Positions 38,241 to 48,078 of a DNA stretch of 64,000 nt are shown piece by piece. A program made the position numbers and the translations under genes. The stretch's first letter is position 1; every line of letters begins with the position of its first letter. The stretch comes from Candidatus Marsarchaeota G1 archaeon BE_D (GTDB lineage Archaea > Thermoproteota > Thermoprotei_A > Marsarchaeales > Marsarchaeaceae). The notes beneath the pieces are model-generated. The model was not told the DNA's origin, did no database searches, and saw only the letters and a list, made by a program, of their open reading frames with translations. The DNA lies in the NCBI GenBank assembly GCA_003019595.1, contig NEXD01000001.1:43698-107697 (forward strand), read 5' to 3'.

Positions 38241-39192
38241 TAAAATAGATATGGTTTATAAAATAGCATAAAATTTGTGCTATTATCTCAACGGCAAATC
38301 TCGAATGTTGATACATTTATCAAAAATATTTGATTAATTTAGCCAAATAATTCATAATTAAAATAATTTTATAACAAAAATATTCGAAGACGAATTTATT
38401 GCTCTAGTCTTGTAAATAAAAGCTTATTGTTTTAATCTAAATATTTAAGCCGTTATAGTTCAGGGATGAAAGATAAACGACATTAATGAGTTGATAATAA
38501 AAGCGATTGAGCCTACTATTAAAATGCCTAGAGTTGCAAGCCTAAGTGAAAACAAAAATTCTTTACGTGTAGGCTTTTCAGAAAGAATTATTATATCTTT
38601 TATGTCCTTTAATCTTTTACCAAACGACATAATTTCTGTTAACTCTTGGATCAGTAAAAACTTAACGTTTTTATTATTTTCGATGTTGGTCAGGCATTTC
38701 AGTGGCTTACAGGCTTTTGGCTGCTTTCTAAACGGTGAAGAAATAGAGTGTAAAAACTACCTAGATCTAGTGTCAATTTATTAACGAACAGTGAACTTAT
38801 ACATTATGCTCAATACGCAAAACTAAACTAATTAGCGTGATGCTTTGAAACCAAGCAAAAGGCGTGTTTCCACACCGGCTTCTAATGATAACCCTTTTTG
38901 CTTGATCCTAAAACTTTGTCTCTTTTTACCCTTTTATGTTTATTGAAGTTACTCTGCCCTGAAACACATATATTTGGTTAGTGTGGTTCACAAATACCTC
39001 CATTATTGAACTCTATTTACTAACGCACATATGTTCTTGATCAAAGGAGATGAATCATTGCTTTAACAAATCTGAGCGTTTGAAAAGTCTTTAAGAAATT
39101 TTCCGATGTAGCCCAATTTGTGGTAAATTCTCAATCTAAGGTAAGTGGGCTTAAACTTAATAATAAGTGTGCTTTTGAAGATTTAGCCAACC

Positions 39193-39423
39193 ATGGCGGA
39201 AAGTAGTACACAAGCACTTTTAGGAGAAGCCTTGGAAAGTATAGTTTTAGTTAAATTACGTGGCGGAATTTATGTACGAGGTAAAATGAAGAGTTTTGAT
39301 CAACATTTAAATCTTTTAATAGAAGACGCGGAAGAAATGTTACAAGACAATACAACTCGTAGTTTGGGTACGATAATAGTAAGGGGAGATAATGTAATCT
39401 TGATTTCGCCTAGTCCACGGTGA
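39193..39423 (+). CDS. Sm-like (LSm) RNA-binding protein
   Basis: [31 protein letters not shown]...[16 protein letters not shown] (Sm1/Sm2). Confidence 0.93.
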   Translation: MAESSTQALLGEALESIVLVKLRGGIYVRGKMKSFDQHLNLLIEDAEEMLQDNTTRSLGTIIVRGDNVILISPSPR

Positions 39424-39428
39424 AAATA

Positions 39429-39596
39429 ATGAAAGGAACACCATCACAAGGCCTCAAAGGTAGGTCAAAAACTCATATAAGATGTAGACGCTGTGGTCAT
39501 CACTCTTATCATATAAGAAAACACAAATGTGCCCATTGCGGGTTCGGTAAGTCAAAAAAATTAAGAGAATATTCATGGCTTAAAAAGAAAGTATAG
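39429..39596 (+). CDS. rpl37e: Ribosomal protein eL37
   Basis: Not in ORF track (55 aa): [55 protein letters not shown]; directly follows LSm. Confidence 0.93.
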   Translation: MKGTPSQGLKGRSKTHIRCRRCGHHSYHIRKHKCAHCGFGKSKKLREYSWLKKKV

Positions 39597-39810
39597 GAAA
39601 GGGTATAGCGAGCTACCTTGCTAAAGCAAAACTTCGCGCTTCCTTCATAAGTCTTGCTTCGCCTTGAGTTACGAAGGTGTCCACAGGTGTGAATTAACCG
39701 CGCTTCGCGTGTATTCGCGAAAATATGTAGTAGAAACTCGCTTAAAGATTTTAACCGGTGTTCTGTTTTGGCAACCGCGAGGTTTTGGAAGTTTTATAAG
39801 CTTCTAGCTT
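39597..39810. other. Structured GC-enriched intergenic island (possible ncRNA)
   Basis: Hairpins TTGC-TAAA-GCAA, CCTTC/GAAGG, TTCGCG/CGCGAA and AACC-GCGA-GGTT (GNRA loop) in an AT-rich background. Confidence 0.35.
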
Positions 39811-39954
39811 TTAATCCTCAATAATACAATTTGGTGGTCAAATAATTCCTTTTATCACTAAAACGATATATTTATCAAGGCCGGCGTTACAATGATGCGT
39901 GTACAACCTCTTAAACCAGATTTCGAGTGTGACAAAAGCTTAATCGAATGGTAC

Positions 39955-41895
39955 TCATAAAACCCTTAATGCGTCCAAATTAGCAGGAACTAAAGCTTCT
40001 GGTTTTTCTTTCATGTTAGAAAATCTTCTTCTTAATTCTCGAGCAAGTTCCATAGAGCGCATAGGCTCCCCGTGATTTATTAAAATTTTCTGTGATGGCT
40101 TAACGGTAAGCGCGTATCTGATAAGTTCTAAATGATCAGCATGTCCAGAAAAACCTTCCATAACATGCACAGACATTCTTATCTGATAGGTTTTTTGAGA
40201 ACTTGATAAAGGATCAGATAATGTCACTTCGCGCGCGCCTTTCAGAATGGTTCTACCTAGTGTATTCTCTGCTTGATAGTTTACAAATATCAAGGAGTTT
40301 TTCTCGCTTGAACAGAGTTCTTTAAAGTATTCCAAGACAGGTCCGCCTGTCATCATTCCACTAGTCGCAAGTATTATACACGGTTCATTACTCAATGCCT
40401 CATCGCGTTTTGAAACATCGTCAATTCTAACGAAAGCTTGATGTAGGAAGGGGTTGTCGCCTTGATAGATTCTTTTTCTTAAATTTATAGAAAGAAATTC
40501 TGGGTAAGCAGTGTGTATAGCCGTGCTTTCAAGTAGCATTCCATCAAGAAAAACTGGCACGTCAGGTAGTTCTTTTGACGAAATCTTTTCTGCAAGAATC
40601 ATCATTACTTCTTGTGCCCTACCAACCGCTAGCGTTGGTATGAGCACTTTACCTCCTTGTTCAATAGTCTTTTTAATTATGTGTACAAATTTTTCCTCCT
40701 CTTGTAATCTATTAGGCATTATATTGCCTTTTCCGCCATATGTTGATTCAATGATTAAACAATCAACTTTATTAAATGAGGTAGACGCTTTATCAAGCAA
40801 ACGTGTATTAGAATATTTAAGATCGCTTGTGTAGAGTAGGTTGTACTTACCGTCACCGATGTTCAAGTGAACAACAGAAGAACCTAGTATATGGCCAGCA
40901 TTGGCCAGCGTAAGTTTTATGTCAGGCGAAATGTCTGTTACCTCTCCCCAATCAATCGTGATTGTATGTTGCACGGCTTTTGTTATATGCTCAATTCCGT
41001 AAGGAGGAATTTCGCCCATTTTCTGTTTTAATTCTATGTAATCTTTTTGCGTTAATACCATTAAGTCTCGTGTTGGAGCAGTCATGTAAACGGGACCCCT
41101 GTATCCATACTTAAAAAGATATGGGAGTGCGCCTTGATGGTCCATATGAGCGTGTGCAATGACAACAGCATCTATTTCTTCAACTGGAAAGTCAAGCGCA
41201 TAAAATGCTGGAAACTCGTCTATCAATTTAGTAGCACCAGCTTTAACTCCTACGTCTAACAAAACCTTGGTTTCTCCTGTGTCGATTAGAACTGCAGATC
41301 TTCCGACTTCCCCAAATCCCCCAAGAGGTACAACACGTATTGGCGCATCGCTAAAAAGTAACGGTCTATGAATTTTTTCGCCAACTTCCCTTAAAAACCT
41401 TTGTCTATACTCTCTGCCGTTCGTAAGGACGCGTAGCATAGAGGAAACAATACCAGATCTAATTTCGGGTACTCTGACAACCACTGGCCTCCAACCAGTT
41501 TGTATTAATGCGGCTCTTAGTGTAGAACCACCAGTCCCGATCACAATTCCTGGTTTTAAAGCTTCTATAATTACATCGCCTTTATCTTCATCAAATGTGT
41601 AATTCTTTACTTCTGCCTCTTTTGGAATGAGCTCTGAAAGGATTTTGACTGTTTCTTCTTGAGATTTTCGAACGGAAGGGTCAGACCGTATTACTATTCT
41701 CTTTTTAAGCAGTTTTGCGAGTTTTCTGACCGTTTCTCCGTCTGTTAGGACGGCAGAAGGATTGCGACAGTAGATAGCTATTTCTGGCCCTTCAAATTCT
41801 ATTCGATTTAATCCTGCATCTTTTGGAAAATTGCTAAAAATGATGTTTCTTATTGTCGCAAGATGGTCCTTTGTAGTGGTGATGTTTGGCATCAT
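39955..41895 (-). CDS. aCPSF1 / FttA (KH + metallo-beta-lactamase/beta-CASP ribonuclease)
   Basis: N-terminal KH-like region, VVIAHAHMDHQGALPYLF, IESTYGG, GFSGHADHLEL; 646 aa. Confidence 0.95.
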   Translation of the reverse strand: MMPNITTTKDHLATIRNIIFSNFPKDAGLNRIEFEGPEIAIYCRNPSAVLTDGETVRKLAKLLKKRIVIRSDPSVRKSQEETVKILSELIPKEAEVKNYTFDEDKGDVIIEALKPGIVIGTGGSTLRAALIQTGWRPVVVRVPEIRSGIVSSMLRVLTNGREYRQRFLREVGEKIHRPLLFSDAPIRVVPLGGFGEVGRSAVLIDTGETKVLLDVGVKAGATKLIDEFPAFYALDFPVEEIDAVVIAHAHMDHQGALPYLFKYGYRGPVYMTAPTRDLMVLTQKDYIELKQKMGEIPPYGIEHITKAVQHTITIDWGEVTDISPDIKLTLANAGHILGSSVVHLNIGDGKYNLLYTSDLKYSNTRLLDKASTSFNKVDCLIIESTYGGKGNIMPNRLQEEEKFVHIIKKTIEQGGKVLIPTLAVGRAQEVMMILAEKISSKELPDVPVFLDGMLLESTAIHTAYPEFLSINLRKRIYQGDNPFLHQAFVRIDDVSKRDEALSNEPCIILATSGMMTGGPVLEYFKELCSSEKNSLIFVNYQAENTLGRTILKGAREVTLSDPLSSSQKTYQIRMSVHVMEGFSGHADHLELIRYALTVKPSQKILINHGEPMRSMELARELRRRFSNMKEKPEALVPANLDALRVL

Positions 41896-42527
41896 ACACT
41901 CACAGCCTTTGAAACTAGCTTTTCAATTTCATTCTTTGTGAGTAGCCTTACTCCAGATTTGTCTATAAGAGCTAAATCGATGCCTTCACCAGTTGGTGCG
42001 TCCCATTCAATAGCAGCACGTATAGCTTTTGCTGCAATGGATGCCGCAGATATAATATCCATACCCTCTTTATAGTTTGAATGAATCACACCCATAGCCA
42101 CAGAATAACCAGAACCAGTAGCAATAAACTTCTCTTCGCTAATAGAACCAAAAAAGTCTAACATATAAAGTCTGGCCTCGCTATCATAACCACCTATTAA
42201 AAGAGCCACGGGCAATAAAGCAAACTTTTGCGACTGAAGAATGTTTGAAGCTAGGTTTGCTATCCCTCTGACGCTAAGTTTTGAATTGTGTTCGACAAAA
42301 TATAACTGTGTCCTTACACGAAGTGTTTCCACGAGATAAAACGCTTGCGCAACAGTACCCGCAATGGTTACCGCGCAATAATCAGAAATTTTCGCTATTT
42401 TGTTAACTTTTTTGTTGGCAACCATAAATCCAGCAGTCGCTCTTTTATCAGCAGCTAATACAACTCCTTCTATCGTTTTTATACCTACAGTAGTTGTTCC
42501 TTTTTTTAATGAAGCATAGCTTTCCAT
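41892..42527 (-). CDS. psmB: Proteasome beta subunit
   Basis: KKGTTTVGIKTIEGVVLAADKRATAG; catalytic Thr after short propeptide. Confidence 0.94.
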   Translation of the reverse strand: MESYASLKKGTTTVGIKTIEGVVLAADKRATAGFMVANKKVNKIAKISDYCAVTIAGTVAQAFYLVETLRVRTQLYFVEHNSKLSVRGIANLASNILQSQKFALLPVALLIGGYDSEARLYMLDFFGSISEEKFIATGSGYSVAMGVIHSNYKEGMDIISAASIAAKAIRAAIEWDAPTGEGIDLALIDKSGVRLLTKNEIEKLVSKAVSV

Positions 42528-42631
42528 GATTTATCAACACACCGTAAATTAAATCTCAGATCCTAAAATCAAAAGACTTAAGTCCAATGTTTTACTTAAA
42601 TCTTCCGAATCTATAAGGACTGGTCTTAAAA

Positions 42632-43687
42632 TTGTGGAAAGACGTTCACACAATATGTTTACCTGTTAAGGTGGTTATCGGAAGGGGGGTTAGCAACGAT
42701 CTTGGCACAATAATTTCCGCTCAAATAGCTGGTTCAGAAGTGGCTTTACTGACAGGACCGAACCTTAAAACAAAATTATTAGATCCAATTTTGGAGTCAC
42801 TCACAGTAGCTGGTTTTAAACCATTTATCGAAATTGTAAATTCGCCTTCACTTGCAGAAGTGGAACGCATTTATCACTCTTTTATGAATCGAAATTTGTC
42901 TCCAAGCGCAGTAATTGGAGTCGGTGGGGGAAAAGTTTTAGACGTCGGTAAAGTTATAGCTTACAGAATCAACACGAATTTTATTAGTGTGCCTACTAGC
43001 GCGTCGCATGACGGAATTGCTTCACCACAAGCTTCACTCAAGGGATTAAGTGGCGCCCATTCGGTCAGAGTAAAGACACCTTACATGATAATCGCAGATT
43101 CTGAAGTGATTGCAAGCTCACCTAAGTCGCTCACACTTAGTGGAATAGGAGATGTTCTAGCTAAGCTATCTTCTACGTTAGATAGCAGGCTAGCACAATC
43201 AATGGGAGAATACGTGGGCGAATACTCTATCAGTTTAGCTGAAATGTCAGCGAAACTAGTTTTCGAAAACCTTGACTCTATTGTTTCGATGGACGATCAT
43301 GGTATACGCACGTTACTAGAAGCGCTAATAAGTAATGGCATTGCAATGGCCATTGCTGGTAGTAGCAGGCCTTGTAGCGGAAGTGAACACATGTTTGGTC
43401 ATGCGTTGGATTATTTAACTTCGTCTAAACTTCTACATGGTTTTAGTGTTGCACTAGGCACCAAAGTGTCGCTTGCTTTACACGGACAAGATTGGCGAAC
43501 GTTTGACCAGCGCGTTCATGAGATAGGCATTCCAATGAACGCAAAGTCTCTTGGTATTCCTCCTATTTACTTAATTAGAGCATTAAGTTTTGCCCATAAA
43601 ATAAGACCTGAGCGCAAAACAATTTTAGGAAATGGCATATCTTATATCAACGCAAAAAAGATTTTAGAAGAAGTTAAGGCTATTTGA
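42632..43687 (+). CDS. egsA: sn-glycerol-1-phosphate dehydrogenase
   Basis: GVGGGKVLDVGKVIAY, SVPTSASHDGIASPQAS, SRPCSGSEHMFGHALD. Confidence 0.95.
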   Translation: MWKDVHTICLPVKVVIGRGVSNDLGTIISAQIAGSEVALLTGPNLKTKLLDPILESLTVAGFKPFIEIVNSPSLAEVERIYHSFMNRNLSPSAVIGVGGGKVLDVGKVIAYRINTNFISVPTSASHDGIASPQASLKGLSGAHSVRVKTPYMIIADSEVIASSPKSLTLSGIGDVLAKLSSTLDSRLAQSMGEYVGEYSISLAEMSAKLVFENLDSIVSMDDHGIRTLLEALISNGIAMAIAGSSRPCSGSEHMFGHALDYLTSSKLLHGFSVALGTKVSLALHGQDWRTFDQRVHEIGIPMNAKSLGIPPIYLIRALSFAHKIRPERKTILGNGISYINAKKILEEVKAI

Positions 43688-43814
43688 CCAATATATTGTT
43701 CATTTTTGTTGTATCTAACATCATCCGTATGTAGTTCTAGCCGAAAATGGAAATGATTAAAAAGACCTTAAAATAGTCCAAAGCGTTTAATAGATTGGGG
43801 CATTTGAAATAAAC

Positions 43815-44303
43815 ATGGTTAACGGAGCCAATCATACTTCAAGTGGCATTAAATTAGAAGAACAAAATAAAAAATTAATAACACTCATTCCAAACAATGT
43901 TGCTAAAATTGGCTATGAGTTCGTCTTTACAAAAATTACAGGGACGGAGTGTGAGTCTTGTAAGGTTAGGGCAGTTTGTCTAGATAATCTCAGCGTTGGG
44001 AAAAAATATGTTGTAAAAGAAGTCAAGATGATTGAACATCACTGCCCTCTAGTAGGTTTGAACGCAAAAGTGGTTCAAGTCGAGCTGGCCGAAACGCAAG
44101 TTAGCATAGAAAAGTCAAGAGTCATTGTCGGCGCAACCATTAGTTATTCACCAATTAATTGTAACTGGAAATTTTGTAAAAATTATACAGTTTGTGTAGA
44201 TAATGGTCTTTTGGAAGGCGAAAAAGTTAAAATAATAGAAAAGGTGAGTGAACTCGATTGTCCACGCGGCTTTAAATTGGCTCGAGTGCTCGTCAAATCC
44301 TAG
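43815..44303 (+). CDS. UPF0179 family protein
   Basis: Cys-rich: GTECESCKVRAVCLDNL...CNWKFCKNYTVC. Confidence 0.85.
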   Translation: MVNGANHTSSGIKLEEQNKKLITLIPNNVAKIGYEFVFTKITGTECESCKVRAVCLDNLSVGKKYVVKEVKMIEHHCPLVGLNAKVVQVELAETQVSIEKSRVIVGATISYSPINCNWKFCKNYTVCVDNGLLEGEKVKIIEKVSELDCPRGFKLARVLVKS

Positions 44304-44314
44304 CGATAATAATG

Positions 44315-45112
44315 CTACGATTGTTTTCTTTCTTCGCTCTGTATAGTCTCTTTCGAGACTTCAGTTTGTTTTTGTGGAAGTTTGTAAGTAAACTTTTCGA
44401 TAAATATTACACTCTCAATATTGTCAAGGTATTTGATAACGTCTCTCACCAATCTGATCTTAAAGGATTGTAACGATTCAGAATAGAGCAACTCCTCTGG
44501 AATTTCTATTCTGACATTAGAGTCATCAATGGACACCTTAAATTTGTCACGTGACACTGTAGGAATTAATCTGTGAATTAACTCTATAACTTTTTCTACA
44601 GGGTCTGTGACAATTTTCTTTATTTCAAATTCGTACACAAGGGTTTTGCCACTATAAGGATGATTAAAGTCTAGTTGCACCCTTCCTGCATTAACAGTCC
44701 TTATTATAGCAAGTTGACCATTTACTTCAACGGTCTTTCCCACCTCGGGTTTTATGTTCCTTTTTAAAAATTCTCTTTCAGACACAATTTTTATTTTGCT
44801 AGGATCTCTTGCCCCAAAGCCTTCTTGAGGTTCAACTTCTATAAGTTTTCGTTGACCGACATCGCTTTCAAGAATTGCCTTATCGAATCCAGGAACCACC
44901 CAACCTTCTCCAGCAATAATAAGCACTGGTTCGTAAACTTCCCTCTCTCTGAAAATGCCACTCTTTTTTGCAACTTCTGCGCTTGTTGTATCAAACACCT
45001 CATTTGTTTCTTTAAATCTTCCTGTAAATTCAACAATTACAAAGTCGCCTTTTTTGACCACTTTATATCCAAATGAGCTATAAGGTTCAAGATATAAGCG
45101 TTTAACCGCCAC
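44315..45112 (-). CDS. FKBP-type peptidyl-prolyl isomerase (SlyD-like, long form)
   Basis: GDFVIVEFTGRFKETNEVFDTT, WVVPGFDKAILE, DFNHPYSGKTLVYEFEI. Confidence 0.9.
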   Translation of the reverse strand: MAVKRLYLEPYSSFGYKVVKKGDFVIVEFTGRFKETNEVFDTTSAEVAKKSGIFREREVYEPVLIIAGEGWVVPGFDKAILESDVGQRKLIEVEPQEGFGARDPSKIKIVSEREFLKRNIKPEVGKTVEVNGQLAIIRTVNAGRVQLDFNHPYSGKTLVYEFEIKKIVTDPVEKVIELIHRLIPTVSRDKFKVSIDDSNVRIEIPEELLYSESLQSFKIRLVRDVIKYLDNIESVIFIEKFTYKLPQKQTEVSKETIQSEERKQS

Positions 45113-45593
45113 GCCGTAAATACCACCCCTTATCCACTAAGTTTATAATAACCCTTGAGCCAACCACGGTTTTTCCAATTCCAAGCACATCTTTTTTTGT
45201 GTTTAAAATCAGAAAGAGTGATTCTTTGTCTGCTATGCGTTCTAAAGTTATGTCTTTTCCGTAAAGGAATTTAGCTGCTAGTCTATCGTTAACAACTAGT
45301 GTGTTATTCAACTTACCAAGCCGATAAAGGTGCTCAGCCAGATCCAAGCTTAGCTTGAACTTCTTGTTTTTAAATGACCCGCCGTAAATCCCTGCAAAAT
45401 AAACATTATGAAATTTAGAAATTTCGTAAACGGTTTCGTGTAAAAGATTATCTTTGATAATAAACAACTCTGCGTACTTTAACTCGTGTATACACATCAA
45501 ATATTTTTGAGGAATCGAAGCCCCAATTTTGTTCAATTCTTTCAAGATTTCTTGTTTTTCCAAATTATTAGGCGGTCTAAGAATGTCCATCAT
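45102..45593 (-). CDS. Nip7-like PUA-domain protein
   Basis: YFAGIYGGSFKNKKFKLSLDLAEHLYRLG; C-terminal PUA-like segment. Confidence 0.7.
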   Translation of the reverse strand: MMDILRPPNNLEKQEILKELNKIGASIPQKYLMCIHELKYAELFIIKDNLLHETVYEISKFHNVYFAGIYGGSFKNKKFKLSLDLAEHLYRLGKLNNTLVVNDRLAAKFLYGKDITLERIADKESLFLILNTKKDVLGIGKTVVGSRVIINLVDKGWYLRRGG

Positions 45594-46522
45594 GTCTTTT
45601 CCACTCTACAAACAAAGAAACCTTCTGTTCCCTGTTTATGATGAAAAAATCTGAGTGCCCCTTTAAGCCAAGGACTTTCCGAGTTCTGGATTATTTGGTT
45701 AGATGAATCTATCGGCTTAATATGTGCACCAAGTTTTATTCCATGAGAGACCACGTCTTCTCCTTCTTCCTTTAAAACACTACAAGTTGAATAAACTAAT
45801 GTTCCACCCCTTTTTAGAACGCGAAAAGCTACTTCAAAAAGCTGCTTTTGAAGATTTTGTAATTCAATTACGTCAGCTTCTGTTATGCGTGTTTTTAGCT
45901 CAGGATATTTTGAGAAAAGCCCACTACCTGTACAAGGTGCGTCCAATAAAACCTTGTCAAATAAAATGTTGAGTTTTAAAACGTTACGGCCATCCATTTG
46001 TAATACTATCACATTTTCGCAACCCATTCTCGAAATGTTGGATCTGAGCGCAAACACCCTGTCTCTTTTTGGCTCAACAGCCACAACCACACCCTTATTC
46101 ATCATGAGTTGAGAAATATAGGTAGTCTTCCCTCCAACGCCAGCTGCAATGTCAAGAATTATTTCACCGGGCTGAGGGTCTAAGCTTTCTACTATAAGCA
46201 TTGAAATAGGACTTTGGATAAAATAATACCCAAAAAGGTATTCATTTGTTGAGCCTAGTGTAGGTGAGATTGGTTCTTTTACGACTTGAAAGCCCCATTT
46301 TAGATAATCTATTTTTTTAAATGAAAAACCCTTTTTTGTAAGACGTGAAATTGTTTCTTTAGCCCCTTTTTTTAACGAGTTGACGCGTATTGCTTTTGGC
46401 ACGGGTTTAAGATCACTTTCAGCCAATCGTAAAGCCTCATCATTTAATTGTTCGGATAGTTTTGTTGCCAAATAATCATTAAAGTTGTACTCCGTCATTA
46501 GTGTTTTTTTAATTTCTTTCAT
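45590..46522 (-). CDS. RNA m5C methyltransferase (NOL1/NOP2/Sun family)
   Basis: ILDIAAGVGGKTTYISQLM, VLLDAPCTGSGLFSKYPE, LVYSTCSVLKEEGEDVV. Confidence 0.93.
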   Translation of the reverse strand: MKEIKKTLMTEYNFNDYLATKLSEQLNDEALRLAESDLKPVPKAIRVNSLKKGAKETISRLTKKGFSFKKIDYLKWGFQVVKEPISPTLGSTNEYLFGYYFIQSPISMLIVESLDPQPGEIILDIAAGVGGKTTYISQLMMNKGVVVAVEPKRDRVFALRSNISRMGCENVIVLQMDGRNVLKLNILFDKVLLDAPCTGSGLFSKYPELKTRITEADVIELQNLQKQLFEVAFRVLKRGGTLVYSTCSVLKEEGEDVVSHGIKLGAHIKPIDSSNQIIQNSESPWLKGALRFFHHKQGTEGFFVCRVEKT

Positions 46523-46769
46523 TTCTTCATTTTAAGATAAAGAAAAAAATATAGGCATCACTCTTATATTCTCGAAGATAGGAAATCCTTATCCTACTTT
46601 AGTTAACACGACCTGTTTTTATAGACCTCTTATACACTTAACGAGTACTCGTATTTGGTGACCTCAAGATTTTTGTTTGTCAATCCTGATAACACCTAGA
46701 TAACAGAATAGCTATAATAAATTAAATCTCCAACGCAAGGCTTTATCTCAGCACAATACCATTTAGAAA

Positions 46770-46852
46770 GAGGCAAGTTCGAACTTTGCGAGTCGCCGCA
46801 AAGCAGAGCTTTCATCTCTTCCACAAAGTTCTGTCCTCGGAGAGCCTTGCTA
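46770..46852. other. Candidate structured RNA with mutually exclusive helices
   Basis: CTTTGCG/CGCAAAG and GAACTTTG/CAAAGTTC share the same 5' strand; GCAAG...CTTGC could close the outer helix. Confidence 0.3.
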
Positions 46853-47469
46853 TCTACACGTGTATTTATGTATCGGGGTGCGTTTGTGAATACATCACAA
46901 AAGCCTTAATAAGGCCTTGGTCATTTTGGTCATTTCTTATCAAAAAACCTATTTTGACTTATAAAAATAAGCCATTAAGCAGATCTTTAAAGAGTAAATA
47001 CAAACAAATTCTACGCGTGAGCTTTTACAAATTCCGAACGCTTAAAACACTTCACTGTTGAAAACAGAAAGCTTTTCAACTTATACACCGATAAAGAAGC
47101 ACAAAAAAAGCTTGGGTAAAGATCAGCTTAAACGGCTCGCTTTATGTCATAATAAAGCAAAACCTTGTCAGTTTCCCAATTTTGCAAATCACTAAAGACT
47201 TTCTGATTATTTCCGTAAGAGAAATCTTTAAGTGTTATCAATTACCGCATTTACAACAGCTTGCGCGAGTGTTTGAGGTAAAATCAACTAAAACTTCGAA
47301 ACACCAAATTTTTCACTACCATTTGTGAAATCACTTTGGCAACTTGAACGTTTTTTAAAGTAAGACGCTTGGTACCATCGCGTAAATTGTTTCGCCTCTA
47401 TCCTTTTAGCTTTGCGAGTATGCAGAGCGGCTGTGTTTTGAAAAGCTTTACCGTGTGATGCTCACAAAA

Positions 47470-47545
47470 GGCCGCAGGCGGGATTTGAACCCGCGTTCCC
47501 CGGCTCCACAGGCCGGTGCGTTGACCAGACTACGCTACTGCGGCC
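47470..47545 (-). tRNA. tRNA-His (GTG)
   Basis: Reverse complement GCCGCAG...CTGCGGC; CCGGC-CTGTGGA-GCCGG. Confidence 0.92.
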
Positions 47546-47605
47546 ACACGCACAAATTCCAACAAAATTCTTATTTTTGACCAATATATAAGGTATTTCT
47601 GTGGT

Positions 47606-47718
47606 GGGCCCGTAGCTCAGCCTGGTAGAGCGGCAGGCTCATAAGCTCCATATCGGGCTGAGAGACCTGACGGTCGAGGGTTCAAAAGAGGCTTCCTCTG
47701 AAAATCCCTTCGGGCCCA
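47606..47718 (+). tRNA. tRNA-Met (CAT), elongator-like, with two introns (anticodon loop and T-loop)
   Basis: GGGCCCG...CGGGCCCA. Introns about 47644-47664 (21 nt) and about 47687-47704 (18 nt); splicing gives CTCATAA and TTCAAAT loops. Confidence 0.88.
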
Positions 47719-47731
47719 CCTCTTTAAAAAG

Positions 47732-48016
47732 GTGAAGACTATGGCAAAGGGAAAAGTTGTCGTGGTGGCAAAAATATATCCAAAAGACATTAATACCGAC
47801 AGAAACATGATATTACAACTCCTTTCTTTAAAATTGAATGGGATCGCTGAAATAAAAAAAGTGGAAGAAGAACCTATAGCGTTTGGTTTAGTCGCTTTAA
47901 AACTGCACATGGTTCTCCCAGAAGACACGGAAGGCGGCACTGATGTTATTGAAAATGCGGCAAGTTCTATCGAGCTTATAAGTAATGTAGAGATAACGCA
48001 TGTTTACAGATTATAG
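47732..48016 (+). CDS. Elongation factor 1-beta (aEF1B)
   Basis: VVVVAKIYPKDINTDRNMI...EEEPIAFGLVALKLHMVLPEDTEGGTD. Confidence 0.92.
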   Translation: MKTMAKGKVVVVAKIYPKDINTDRNMILQLLSLKLNGIAEIKKVEEEPIAFGLVALKLHMVLPEDTEGGTDVIENAASSIELISNVEITHVYRL

Positions 48017-48078
48017 ACTCCGAACTTCAACTAAACACATAAGTTTTTGCGTAACGCTTTTTTTTCTGAAAAGAGTTT

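Noticed and set aside
38491-38784. 97-aa ORF near IS copy C
   Set aside because: No family resemblance and in degraded accessory sequence; insufficient evidence of coding.
46786-47061. 91-aa plus-strand ORF in the 46.5-47.5 kb gap
   Set aside because: No recognisable protein features; overlaps the hairpin region and looks like non-coding or decayed sequence.
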